This document shows, piece after piece, positions 8,220 to 16,951 of a stretch of DNA of 64,000 nucleotides (position 1 is its first letter; each line of letters begins with the position of its first letter). Source of the DNA: QQVM01 sp035341855. GTDB taxonomy: Bacteria > Bacteroidota > Bacteroidia > AKYH767-A > 2013-40CM-41-45. The position numbers and the translations under genes are program-made. A model generated the notes under the pieces. It was given only the letters and a program-made list of their open reading frames with translations, was not told the DNA's origin and searched no databases. The stretch spans positions 1-64,000 of the forward strand of contig DAOQWA010000001.1 of NCBI GenBank assembly GCA_035341855.1. The letters run 5' to 3'.

Positions 8220-11042
8220 TTACCTGACCAATTCCACGCGGACAGAGACATATGCCATGCGGCCTACATATGGGCCTCCATAAACTGTAAACTTCTTGTT
8301 ATTAAGCAAGTTTGAGCTCCCTAATTTAAGGATGGTTTTTATCTTTGGAATTCTGTACGAAATTTGGGCATCTACCAGATCATACTTTGGCACATATCCT
8401 GTGAACTGAGGAGATCCCTCATAATCAAATCCCTGGATCCATTTGTAGTTTACCATGAATCCAACATTGCGAATCCGTATTTTATTTAATAGATACAAAT
8501 CAAGATCCCGACCGCCCAGACCAATATTGAATTTATTTTCAGGTGAGTTAAATGCTGGAATCAGAGGATCATCTGAATCTCTACGATCCAATACATTATA
8601 ACTGTAATTTCCATTAATTGAAAAAAACTTTCTGAAATAATAGGTCAGCCCTACAGATATTCCACGCGTTGTTACCTGATCCTTCGAATTTGTAGCCACT
8701 CTGTAAATTTGATTTAGATCAAATAAATTTACGGCAGGTTGATAAGTTACGGATGCCCCTATTTTATAACCTATAAAATCAGTATACCAACTATAATAGG
8801 CAACTATGTCAGCATAGAGACTTTTGAAAAGCGTCGTACGGTAACCAATTTCAATAGTCTTTACTTTCTCGGGCCTGATTGGATCGACGTTAAAATACAC
8901 AAGGGTATCCTGATCACCTGTGTTAAAAGCTGCGAACATGCTTTCAAGGGTAACAAGTGAATCAAAGCCATCTAGATTTCCAACAAGCAGTGCACGACCG
9001 ACATTATAATACAGAAATTGATCTGCAAGGGTAGGATTACGGATCGCAGAAGAAAATGATGCACGAACAATTTGAGTAGGTTTAAAAGTATATACAGCAC
9101 TCAAGGCCGGCGAGAATAAATAGTCGAAGTTTTCATTCTTATCAATCCTTGCTGTAAGGTCGAGACGAAGCTTATCATTAGCTACACGTTTTTGAAATCC
9201 TGTATAAAAGCCGTACTCATAGTTGCGGATAACTACGTCTCCTGTATCCTTGAAAATGTTTCCTCTTGAATCAGGCTTGTACATTCTATAATTGGCTCCA
9301 ACGGTAATATCAACAGGCTTAGGAGTGAATTTGTATTCTGCATGTATGTGATACAAAGATGATTTATCGTAAAACCGTGAACCTCCATCAGTGTAATAAG
9401 TTGAAGTAATTGCATTAAAAGCTGAGTCAAATGATGCTGTTCCGGGTTCAAAGCGGGGGAACTGACCTGCTATTGCCACTACCTGATCAGAATAGGCTCG
9501 CGTTGCATCATGATATTTATAAAGTGAATCAGGATACATTTCCAACAACCATGGATTGATCGCATTTACGTAATCAGAATAATTAGGATATTGACTTTGT
9601 AATTGAGTATAGCTTTCAGGAAAGGCATTTACTTTTGGTCTGTATGTCGTATTCCAACGATTACTGTAATCCTGTGCCCATCTACTATCACCTTTGGCCG
9701 AAGTTTGCAACAACAATGCAGTAACAAAGGCATCATAAGAATTTCCAGCGTCTTCATTGGTGGTATAAGCACGAATAAAAAACTTGTCATCTTGCTTCAG
9801 CTCTACCTTTTGCTGATAAAAATAAATATCCTTTAAGCTGTATCGGTTGTCACCCTGATACACTGTCGTCCCATTTCCAAAATTTGACGAAACGATCGCT
9901 TCGATCTTGGGGGTAATTTTATAGTGTATCGCTGCATTTAATTTTAAATTGTGTGTGCCATAATCTACAATATCCCTCTCTTCATACCCGGTGCGATACC
10001 AAATACCTAATCCCGGACGCAGTGTCGCTATTGCAGATGCATCGTTATTACTATTGTATTCATCACCATATCGGTTCACAGCATCATATCCGCCAGGATT
10101 GTTTACATCGTTTCTGGATTGTGGTGTTGCATCCAGATTATTTGCTTCCCAGTCATCAGCCTGCATATAAAATGCATTCAGCTTATAACCCAATTTTTCG
10201 ACACCTGCTTTATTCTTAAACACCTGAGCCCAACGAATGGCTCCTTGAATATAATCCGGATTCGACACCCAGGAACCCGGTCCGTCAACAGAACCCAAAG
10301 AGGCAGTTTTAAATTCTATTTCTAATCCTGGCTTGACAAATGGACTCCTCGTTGTCATGCTTATCACTCCATTAAAGGCATTCGGACCATAAAATGCAGA
10401 GCTGGCTCCTGCTACCATATCGACTTTTAGAACATCCAATTCCGAACTGCCCAAAAAATTACCTAAAGAAAAATTCAAGCCGGGTGCCTGATTGTCAACA
10501 CCGTCGATAACCTGCAATGAGCGAACAGGTGAAGTACTATTAAAGCCTCTTGTGTTAACGATTGTAAATCCGAGAGAAGCACTGGTGAGGTCAACACCTT
10601 TCATGGTTCCGAGTGCCTCATAAAAAGAAGTTTGTGCGCACTCTTTAATTGCAATTATATCCATTGATTCTACTGTCAATGGAGACTCTTTTTGTTTCTC
10701 TGAGATCCTGCTTCCCGTAATATCAACACCTTTCAACTCGATTTCTTTTGACTCCATCTTGATGTTGAAGGATTGGTCAATTGAATTAACCGTCAGCTCC
10801 TGTGGTTCATAACCAACGAATGTAACCACGATGACAAAGGGAGGCACTCTGTCGACTGCCAGTTCAAATTTCCCATCCAGGTCAGTTACTGTACCGATGC
10901 TACTACCTTTAAGAGTTACCACTGCACCGATGACTGATTCATTTGTTTTTCCATCACGAATTGTTCCACTGATAGATTGAGCATTCGCAGTAAAACTATG
11001 AATGAGAACAAAAGCAAGTATTGAAATTAAGCGTAAAAACAT
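8220..11042 (-). CDS. TonB-dependent outer membrane receptor
   Basis: A 940-residue TonB-dependent transporter of the outer membrane. After a signal peptide (MFLRLISILAFVLIHSFTANAQ) comes a carboxypeptidase-regulatory-like domain (SISGTIRDGKTNESVIGAVVTLKG ... DLDGKFEL, residues about 23-105), then a plug domain with TRGFN and VIDGVDNQAPG, then a long beta-barrel ending in VRVELVR. The barrel has the usual RPEKVKTIEIGYRT segment. No SusD-like lipoprotein is adjacent, so it is not a typical SusCD glycan system; substrate is unknown. The next gene upstream is the CotH-kinase protein, separated by about 110 bases that hold its own promoter. Confidence 0.88.
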   Translation of the reverse strand: MFLRLISILAFVLIHSFTANAQSISGTIRDGKTNESVIGAVVTLKGSSIGTVTDLDGKFELAVDRVPPFVIVVTFVGYEPQELTVNSIDQSFNIKMESKEIELKGVDITGSRISEKQKESPLTVESMDIIAIKECAQTSFYEALGTMKGVDLTSASLGFTIVNTRGFNSTSPVRSLQVIDGVDNQAPGLNFSLGNFLGSSELDVLKVDMVAGASSAFYGPNAFNGVISMTTRSPFVKPGLEIEFKTASLGSVDGPGSWVSNPDYIQGAIRWAQVFKNKAGVEKLGYKLNAFYMQADDWEANNLDATPQSRNDVNNPGGYDAVNRYGDEYNSNNDASAIATLRPGLGIWYRTGYEERDIVDYGTHNLKLNAAIHYKITPKIEAIVSSNFGNGTTVYQGDNRYSLKDIYFYQQKVELKQDDKFFIRAYTTNEDAGNSYDAFVTALLLQTSAKGDSRWAQDYSNRWNTTYRPKVNAFPESYTQLQSQYPNYSDYVNAINPWLLEMYPDSLYKYHDATRAYSDQVVAIAGQFPRFEPGTASFDSAFNAITSTYYTDGGSRFYDKSSLYHIHAEYKFTPKPVDITVGANYRMYKPDSRGNIFKDTGDVVIRNYEYGFYTGFQKRVANDKLRLDLTARIDKNENFDYLFSPALSAVYTFKPTQIVRASFSSAIRNPTLADQFLYYNVGRALLVGNLDGFDSLVTLESMFAAFNTGDQDTLVYFNVDPIRPEKVKTIEIGYRTTLFKSLYADIVAYYSWYTDFIGYKIGASVTYQPAVNLFDLNQIYRVATNSKDQVTTRGISVGLTYYFRKFFSINGNYSYNVLDRRDSDDPLIPAFNSPENKFNIGLGGRDLDLYLLNKIRIRNVGFMVNYKWIQGFDYEGSPQFTGYVPKYDLVDAQISYRIPKIKTILKLGSSNLLNNKKFTVYGGPYVGRMAYVSVRVELVR

Positions 11043-11061
11043 TGGCCGAGATATTGTATCT

Positions 11062-11092
11062 CAAACCTACATGTTTATGGAACATAAAACAA
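11062..11092 (-). promoter_or_regulatory. Candidate promoter for the TonB-dependent receptor
   Basis: On the minus strand TTG (plus 11090-11092), 20 bases, then TAGGTTTG (plus 11062-11069) fit the Bacteroidota -33/-7 consensus. The ATG at 11042 lies about 13 bases downstream of the predicted start site. Confidence 0.55.
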
Positions 11093-11155
11093 GAAGAAGA
11101 AAGATGATTTTCAACAGTTCATCCTTGCATAAAAACAAAAACAATGATTTGTTGA

Positions 11156-14100
11156 TTAGAAATCTCGTTCAAGCAGCAGTCTTCCACTTTGAACCCTTTC
11201 ATTCGAAATAAATCTATAGAAATACATTCCTGAAGCCATGTCTTTTGCATCGAAAGAGAGTACATGTTCTCCGGCACTTATTTCCATATCCATTAAGCTA
11301 CGAACCAGAACTCCTTTTAAATCGAAAATCTCAAGACGAACATGCTGATTTGTCTTAAGTGAAAAAATAAAAGTAGTTTTAGTAACAAATGGATTTGGGA
11401 AAACATAAAAGGATGAAGTGTGGCTATGTTCTGAAATCCCGATAGTTCCGTCAAGAACTTCTACGACTTCACATTTCACGCAATTTTCTGAGTCTGTGAC
11501 ACAAAGTTCATAGACTCCTGCACTCAGTCCCGAAACAGATGCATTTGTTTGCCCTGAAGGTGTCCAAAAATATGTATAGGGACTTTTTCCTCCTGTGACG
11601 GTAGCCATCGCTGTTCCATCTGAACATCCTGCACAAGTGACATCGTTGTGTAGAATCGACACATCCAAAGGATCAGGTCCTTCAATTAGAAAACTATCTG
11701 TATGCAGACAATTATTCCCGTCAAGTATCATCACATGACATATTCCTTCACATAAATTTTGAGCAAAGGCTGAAGTATCGCCATCACACCACTCAAAACG
11801 ATAAGGCTGTGTACCTCCGCTTAGCTGAACATAGGCTGTGCCATCACAAAGTCCGCCACATGTTTCATCTGTACTCACTACTACTGAACTTAAGGCACTT
11901 GGTTGCACTACATTTGCAGTTGCTGAAGCTGTGCATAAGTTTTGATCTGTCAGCAATACTGAATAGCTGCCGGGTGCTAAATTTTTCACGGTGTCCCCAA
12001 CTTGTCCACCCGGACTCCAAAGAAAATTATATGGTGGTGTTCCTCCACCCGGATCTGCAAAGATCTGACCATTGTCAGCACCAAAACATGCAACATCAGT
12101 AACAAATAAAATCATTGCCAAAGGTGCAGGTTCAACAACCTGCAGACTGAGTGAATCCCTGCACCCTGCACTATCAGTAACGCTCACTGTATAAATTCCT
12201 CCACTCAGACCGGAAGCTGAATGGGTCGAAGATACTGACGGAGACCAGGTATAGCTCATTTGACCTGTACCTGAATTTGTCATAAGACTCACAAAGCCAT
12301 CGCTTCCGCCATTACACGTTACTGCCGACTGAGAATCTATACTAAGTACCGGTCTTTGCGTATCTCCAATATTCACTGAATCAATCTTAGAACAGTTCAT
12401 CGAATCGGTGATGATCACTGAATACATTCCTGAATTCAAACCTTCAACAGAAAAAGAAGTATCACCGGTTGTAGGCCACAAAACTGAATAAGGACCAATT
12501 CCTCCACTGACTGAGCAACTTGCTTCTCCATTGCTTAAGCCACATTTGGCATCTTCTTTTGAAAATATAATTTGGATAGGAGATGATTGATCAACAACAA
12601 CAGATCTGGAAACAGTGCAGGCATGATCATCTGTCACAAGGACTGAATAATTTCCGGCTATCAGATTACTTGCAGATGAACTCACACCGCCTGCAGGACT
12701 CCAGTGATATTGATATGGCCCTGTACCCCCTGAAACGATGGCAGCAGCAGTACCATTACTACCTCCAAAACATGTTACAGGGCTACTTCCGGCACTGACT
12801 AATAATTCAGAAGGTTCAAGAATATTTACTTGTTGAATATTTATACAGCCCAGGTTGTCTGTAATTGTTACTGTATAGATAGCTGCAGAAAGTCCGCTTG
12901 CAGAGGCAAGTGTTCCTCCCGATGGAGACCATGAATAAGAATAAGGCTGATTTCCATTGCTTGCTATAACAGCTGCTGATCCATCACTACCTCCATAACA
13001 GGAAACATCAGTTTTGTTACTCACTGATGAACTTAAACCGTTTGAGTTAACAACATTTGCCTGTCCACTGACACTGCATCCACGACTATCTGTTACTCTA
13101 ACAGTATATGTTCCGGCGCTTAAATTTTGTGCCTGACTTGTAGTTCCTCCTGTGGGAAGCCACAGATACTGATAAGGTCCTGTACCACCCGTTGCAGAAA
13201 CCGTTGCAGAACCATCAGATCCACCACACATTGCCGCAGTTGTTGACGTTGAAACAACAATTGCTGATGGTTGGGCGACTGTTACTGAAGCTGATTTGGT
13301 ACACAGATTATTATCTGTAACAATTACGGAATAACTTCCGGCAGAAAGGGAATCTGCAAAGGATGAATTTCCTCCCGCCGGAGTCCATTGGTATGTATAT
13401 GGAGATGTTCCTCCGCTTACATTTACTTGTGCGGAACCGTCATTGCCAGCATTGCAACTGACCGCATTACCGGATATATTCGTAGTAAGTACAGTTGGTT
13501 GAGTGACGACAACACTTTTTGTATGCGTACAAGAAGCAGCATCAGTGATTGTTACCGAATAATTTCCTGCTGCCAATCCCGTAACAGTTGCAGAACTGCC
13601 ACCACCCGGAGACCACGAATATGTATATGGCGAAGTTCCTCCTGACACCTGAACCGATGCAGTTCCAGTGCTTGCACCAAAACATAAAGGACTTTGAGAG
13701 CTGATGGATGATGTAAATGCTGAAGGTGCGGCAATAGTGAAGGAACGATTACTCTGACAAGAATTCTGGTCTGTAACTGTTACAGTATATGTTCCTGCAC
13801 TTAGTCCGCTTGCCATATTACCGGTACCTCCCGAAGGTGACCAGGAATAATTATAAGGTGCAGTTCCACCGCTCACTGAAACTGAAGCCGAACCGTCAGC
13901 GCCGCCCGGACATGTAACTGCCGATTGAGACGCAACTGCCAATGTAGGCGCACCCGGGTTTGATATATTAACAACTACGGATGTACTGCAGCCCCTGGCA
14001 TCGGTAATGGTAACGGTATGCGTACCCGGACAAAGATTATTGACAGTACCTGTGGTTTGTCCTGAGCTCCAACTGTAAGTATATGGAGAAGTACCTCCTG

Positions 14101-16189
14101 TAACGCTCACTACCGAAGATCCGTTGCAAGTTCCACCTGAACAGGTTGCATTAACGACTGTCGCACCGGCTGTGAGTAAAGCCGGCTGTGTGATTGTCGT
14201 CGATGTCGTTCTTTTACAACCTATCGCATCCTCAAAGCTGAGTTCAAATTGTCCGGGACATAAATTTCGAATTGTATCACTTGTAGAGCCGGTATCCCAC
14301 AAATACGTTTTCTTATATGGGCTTATTCCCAATGCCACCGCCTGACCATCGCAAGCATTCTGGCATGATACATTTTGCTTTGCAATCGAAACCGAACAAT
14401 TACAATTACCCGGTAAGTTAGCGTCCAGATAACTCATCCGTGAGCTAATCCAACTTTTCAAATTGCTGATCTCACCGGCAAAGGTAGATGGATATGGAGA
14501 AGGATTCGGCCAAACATAAACACCCAGAATAGGCCATGCTGTAAAATTCCAGTCCTTTGACTCATCCAACACTTGTGCTATAGAATCTATAATTCCATGT
14601 ATATGTGATGTGCTTAAAATACTGCTGCGAAATTCTACCCAACGACACTTCATCTGGTTAGCATAGTTTGTATCCTGTAACAACTTAGACCACCAGAAAG
14701 GCGGCTGATAACTGTCACCTGTACATGCCGGCTGATAAGACCAGCCACTCGTTAAATTTGCATTGCAATAATTTGCATTACCCCAGGCTATATCATAATC
14801 CCAAATCGGTCCGGCTTTAAGTGTTTTCTCTTTATCCTTATATAAATAAGAACTGATCCGATAGCCATCCACGTTCTTGCTTATTTCATTGCTGAAGAAA
14901 AAATCAATGAATGAATTGTTTCCGATATACTTTGTATAACCTAAAACACTGTCTCTGAAATTTGGTCCATTCAGTCTGCTCTCAAAACTATCCACGTAGG
15001 CCTGGATGTATGACTTTTGAGCCAGTGCTATACTGTCAGGTTTCGGATAATCATACTGAAAATAAATTTTTTGATTATTTGAATGATTGATAGGTTGGTA
15101 GGGAGAGTTCCACCCTGCCCCTCCTGTACCCGTGGTTTTATCTATCTTTATGATATAGCCCCCGGAAATATCCGGATAGCTTGTCTCATTACTATAAAGT
15201 TTCTTTATGTCAACGCGATCTTTATCACGCTTAATTGATTCCATTAATACATAAATACCTTTATAGGTACCGTTAATAACTACGTCAACAAATCTTGTTC
15301 TCACTGCATAGTGCCCCATTTCATTGGCAAGCCGATAAGCCAGAACATTTCTGCAAAATGACTTATCCGAGTAATTTGCACTTAGTATCCAGTCATGTTC
15401 AAGTGGCATTCCTAAGAGCGAAACATTTGAATCGACTTGTGTATTAGGACCACGGGTTTCAAAACCATAAGATTTTTTTGGAAACATCTGTGAGCTGGAA
15501 CCCCTTATTTCAATAGCGATCTTTCCCGAATAATCATTGTGAGGGTCTGTGAGATAGTTACGTTGTCCCGGACCATTATATATTATTCCCATATCACAGA
15601 TGATCTTCGGATCATCAACAATATTTTGGCCGCCGGTATTTATCACGACTATAGGCAAGCTTGATTGATTAAAAATAAATGTTTTCGCAGGGGTGTTACC
15701 AAATTTCAACTTCCAGCTTGTCACCGAGCCTGTTACTCCATTATTATTATCATCAATTACACGCAGCTGCCAGGTACTATTCCCGTTTTGCCCGTTATTC
15801 ACTCGCCACAATTCACCCTCAGGCTTATATGTTCCGGTGAATGGCGCATGCCCTGAAGTAATCGATGTTGAGGCATCATGGCGAAAAACAGTGTTAGTAT
15901 AATGGTCGGATGTCCCGCCGTTATCTGTGGTGAGCTCTATCAAGGTACCATCCGGTGCTGCAAGGAAACAATCTATGTCCGCATCTCTGGTATGGCTAAT
16001 AGAAATTGTTACTGCTTCAAGACCAAAAGTAAAATCCATCGTCGAAGGCGACAGTCCGCTGACGTTTAAATTAAACCTTGATGTATCAGTTAATGTGATG
16101 ATCGAACCACCACCACCTGTGAATGTCTGTGCAGAAGTGGATAGGCTTATAACGACAGTAAAAAACAGAAGCTTAATAATCGTTTTCAT
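11156..16189 (-). CDS. P-domain / CotH kinase / SprB-repeat protein with T9SS tail
   Basis: A 1677-residue secreted mosaic. Signal peptide to about residue 21; residues about 25-165 are a proprotein-convertase-type P-domain (ISHTRDADIDCFLAAPDGT, ELWRVNNGQNGNSTWQLRV). Residues about 180-595 are a CotH-family kinase: IEIRGSSSQMFPKKSYGFE supplies the lysine region, followed by RTRFVDVVINGTYKGIYVLMES and the metal-binding-type motif IWDYDIAWGN. CotH proteins are known as atypical protein kinases of secreted/spore-coat proteins. About residues 600-1578 hold 13 SprB-like repeats (GGTSPYTYSWS, LSAGTYTVTVTD). The last 80 residues are a T9SS type A tail (YVFPNPFVTKT, IFDLKGVLVRS, GMYFYRF). I infer a surface-anchored or secreted enzyme; the substrate is unknown. 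Confidence 0.88.
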   Translation of the reverse strand: MKTIIKLLFFTVVISLSTSAQTFTGGGGSIITLTDTSRFNLNVSGLSPSTMDFTFGLEAVTISISHTRDADIDCFLAAPDGTLIELTTDNGGTSDHYTNTVFRHDASTSITSGHAPFTGTYKPEGELWRVNNGQNGNSTWQLRVIDDNNNGVTGSVTSWKLKFGNTPAKTFIFNQSSLPIVVINTGGQNIVDDPKIICDMGIIYNGPGQRNYLTDPHNDYSGKIAIEIRGSSSQMFPKKSYGFETRGPNTQVDSNVSLLGMPLEHDWILSANYSDKSFCRNVLAYRLANEMGHYAVRTRFVDVVINGTYKGIYVLMESIKRDKDRVDIKKLYSNETSYPDISGGYIIKIDKTTGTGGAGWNSPYQPINHSNNQKIYFQYDYPKPDSIALAQKSYIQAYVDSFESRLNGPNFRDSVLGYTKYIGNNSFIDFFFSNEISKNVDGYRISSYLYKDKEKTLKAGPIWDYDIAWGNANYCNANLTSGWSYQPACTGDSYQPPFWWSKLLQDTNYANQMKCRWVEFRSSILSTSHIHGIIDSIAQVLDESKDWNFTAWPILGVYVWPNPSPYPSTFAGEISNLKSWISSRMSYLDANLPGNCNCSVSIAKQNVSCQNACDGQAVALGISPYKKTYLWDTGSTSDTIRNLCPGQFELSFEDAIGCKRTTSTTITQPALLTAGATVVNATCSGGTCNGSSVVSVTGGTSPYTYSWSSGQTTGTVNNLCPGTHTVTITDARGCSTSVVVNISNPGAPTLAVASQSAVTCPGGADGSASVSVSGGTAPYNYSWSPSGGTGNMASGLSAGTYTVTVTDQNSCQSNRSFTIAAPSAFTSSISSQSPLCFGASTGTASVQVSGGTSPYTYSWSPGGGSSATVTGLAAGNYSVTITDAASCTHTKSVVVTQPTVLTTNISGNAVSCNAGNDGSAQVNVSGGTSPYTYQWTPAGGNSSFADSLSAGSYSVIVTDNNLCTKSASVTVAQPSAIVVSTSTTAAMCGGSDGSATVSATGGTGPYQYLWLPTGGTTSQAQNLSAGTYTVRVTDSRGCSVSGQANVVNSNGLSSSVSNKTDVSCYGGSDGSAAVIASNGNQPYSYSWSPSGGTLASASGLSAAIYTVTITDNLGCINIQQVNILEPSELLVSAGSSPVTCFGGSNGTAAAIVSGGTGPYQYHWSPAGGVSSSASNLIAGNYSVLVTDDHACTVSRSVVVDQSSPIQIIFSKEDAKCGLSNGEASCSVSGGIGPYSVLWPTTGDTSFSVEGLNSGMYSVIITDSMNCSKIDSVNIGDTQRPVLSIDSQSAVTCNGGSDGFVSLMTNSGTGQMSYTWSPSVSSTHSASGLSGGIYTVSVTDSAGCRDSLSLQVVEPAPLAMILFVTDVACFGADNGQIFADPGGGTPPYNFLWSPGGQVGDTVKNLAPGSYSVLLTDQNLCTASATANVVQPSALSSVVVSTDETCGGLCDGTAYVQLSGGTQPYRFEWCDGDTSAFAQNLCEGICHVMILDGNNCLHTDSFLIEGPDPLDVSILHNDVTCAGCSDGTAMATVTGGKSPYTYFWTPSGQTNASVSGLSAGVYELCVTDSENCVKCEVVEVLDGTIGISEHSHTSSFYVFPNPFVTKTTFIFSLKTNQHVRLEIFDLKGVLVRSLMDMEISAGEHVLSFDAKDMASGMYFYRFISNERVQSGRLLLERDF
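11455..14395 (-). repeat. 13 SprB-like protein repeats of about 75 residues
   Basis: Within the CotH-kinase protein, 13 successive units share a core of (T/S)C-x-GG-x-DG, then GGTxPYxYxWSP, then GLSAGxYxVxVTD-x-xxC. The unit length is about 75 residues. Identity is at protein level; the DNA copies have diverged, so they are old rather than freshly expanded. Confidence 0.85.
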
Positions 16190-16335
16190 GGCTCTACTGA
16201 ACCCCTAAATTAAAGGAAGCACACATTCCTTTTGCGGAAATTTGCTAACAATACATAGGGTAGATGAATATTTTAAAAATTTTTACCCTTGAAGACTTAA
16301 AAAGTTTAAACAAAATTCTTCAAAATCCTTCAAAA

Positions 16336-16833
16336 TCAACCTAAATCTATCATGATTTGGTTTTTCTCAACTTTATCACCTTTTGCAATTCTTATTTTCT
16401 TAACAACCGCATCAGCAGGGGCTTTCAGAACATTTTCCATTTTCATAGCCTCCAGCACCAGGATGCCATCTCCTTTTATTATTTTTTGACCGTTTTCTAC
16501 AAGAACGTTAAGAACAAGGCCCGGCATAGGTGCTTTTATATCATTAACCTTTCTACCCGCAGCAATATCAATACCCATTTCGCGTAACAAAATGTCATAT
16601 TTATCCTTAATACTTACAGTGTAATCATGATTGTTCACCTTTATAATAAAGGTCTTCTCAGCATAATTTGCCTCCACTATTTCGGCAGAAAGAGATTTAT
16701 TGTCTCTGATGATATGAAACTTATCATTCTTATATTCCAGAATATCTGCTTCAAATGTTCGTCCGGAAATCTCCTTCTTGCCACCCTCGAATTCAGCTTC
16801 GAATTCCTTATTGTTAACCTTGACTTTGTACAT
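16336..16833 (-). CDS. Biotin/lipoyl carrier protein of an acyl-CoA carboxylase
   Basis: A 165-residue biotin carboxyl carrier-type protein. The C-terminal 75 residues are the biotinyl domain with the acceptor lysine in EAMKMEN and the flanking APMPGLV and GDKVEKNQIM strands. The N-terminal part (MYKVKVNNKEFEAEFEGG) is the small beta-rich region seen in Bacteroidota carboxylase gamma-type subunits. I start at the ATG at 16833 rather than eight codons upstream because the shorter protein begins at the conserved strand. No carboxylase or biotin carboxylase gene is next to it, so its partners must be encoded elsewhere; propionyl- or acetyl-CoA carboxylase are both possible. Confidence 0.85.
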   Translation of the reverse strand: MYKVKVNNKEFEAEFEGGKKEISGRTFEADILEYKNDKFHIIRDNKSLSAEIVEANYAEKTFIIKVNNHDYTVSIKDKYDILLREMGIDIAAGRKVNDIKAPMPGLVLNVLVENGQKIIKGDGILVLEAMKMENVLKAPADAVVKKIRIAKGDKVEKNQIMIDLG

Positions 16834-16951
16834 GCTGTAAAGATAATCATTTAACACAAACTGTTTAATAAAGATCCAAAAGCAGATAAGATCTCCTTTA
16901 AATTAATTGAATAAGACTGACGATATATGAAATCACTTACCTTCGCCGTAT

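Noticed and set aside
8220..11042. A SusCD-type glycan utilisation locus.
   Set aside because: No SusD-like lipoprotein and no glycoside hydrolase lie near either TonB-dependent receptor.
13388..13645. Plus-strand open frame within the SprB-repeat region.
   Set aside because: Antisense shadow of the CotH-kinase gene; composition is unlike a real protein.
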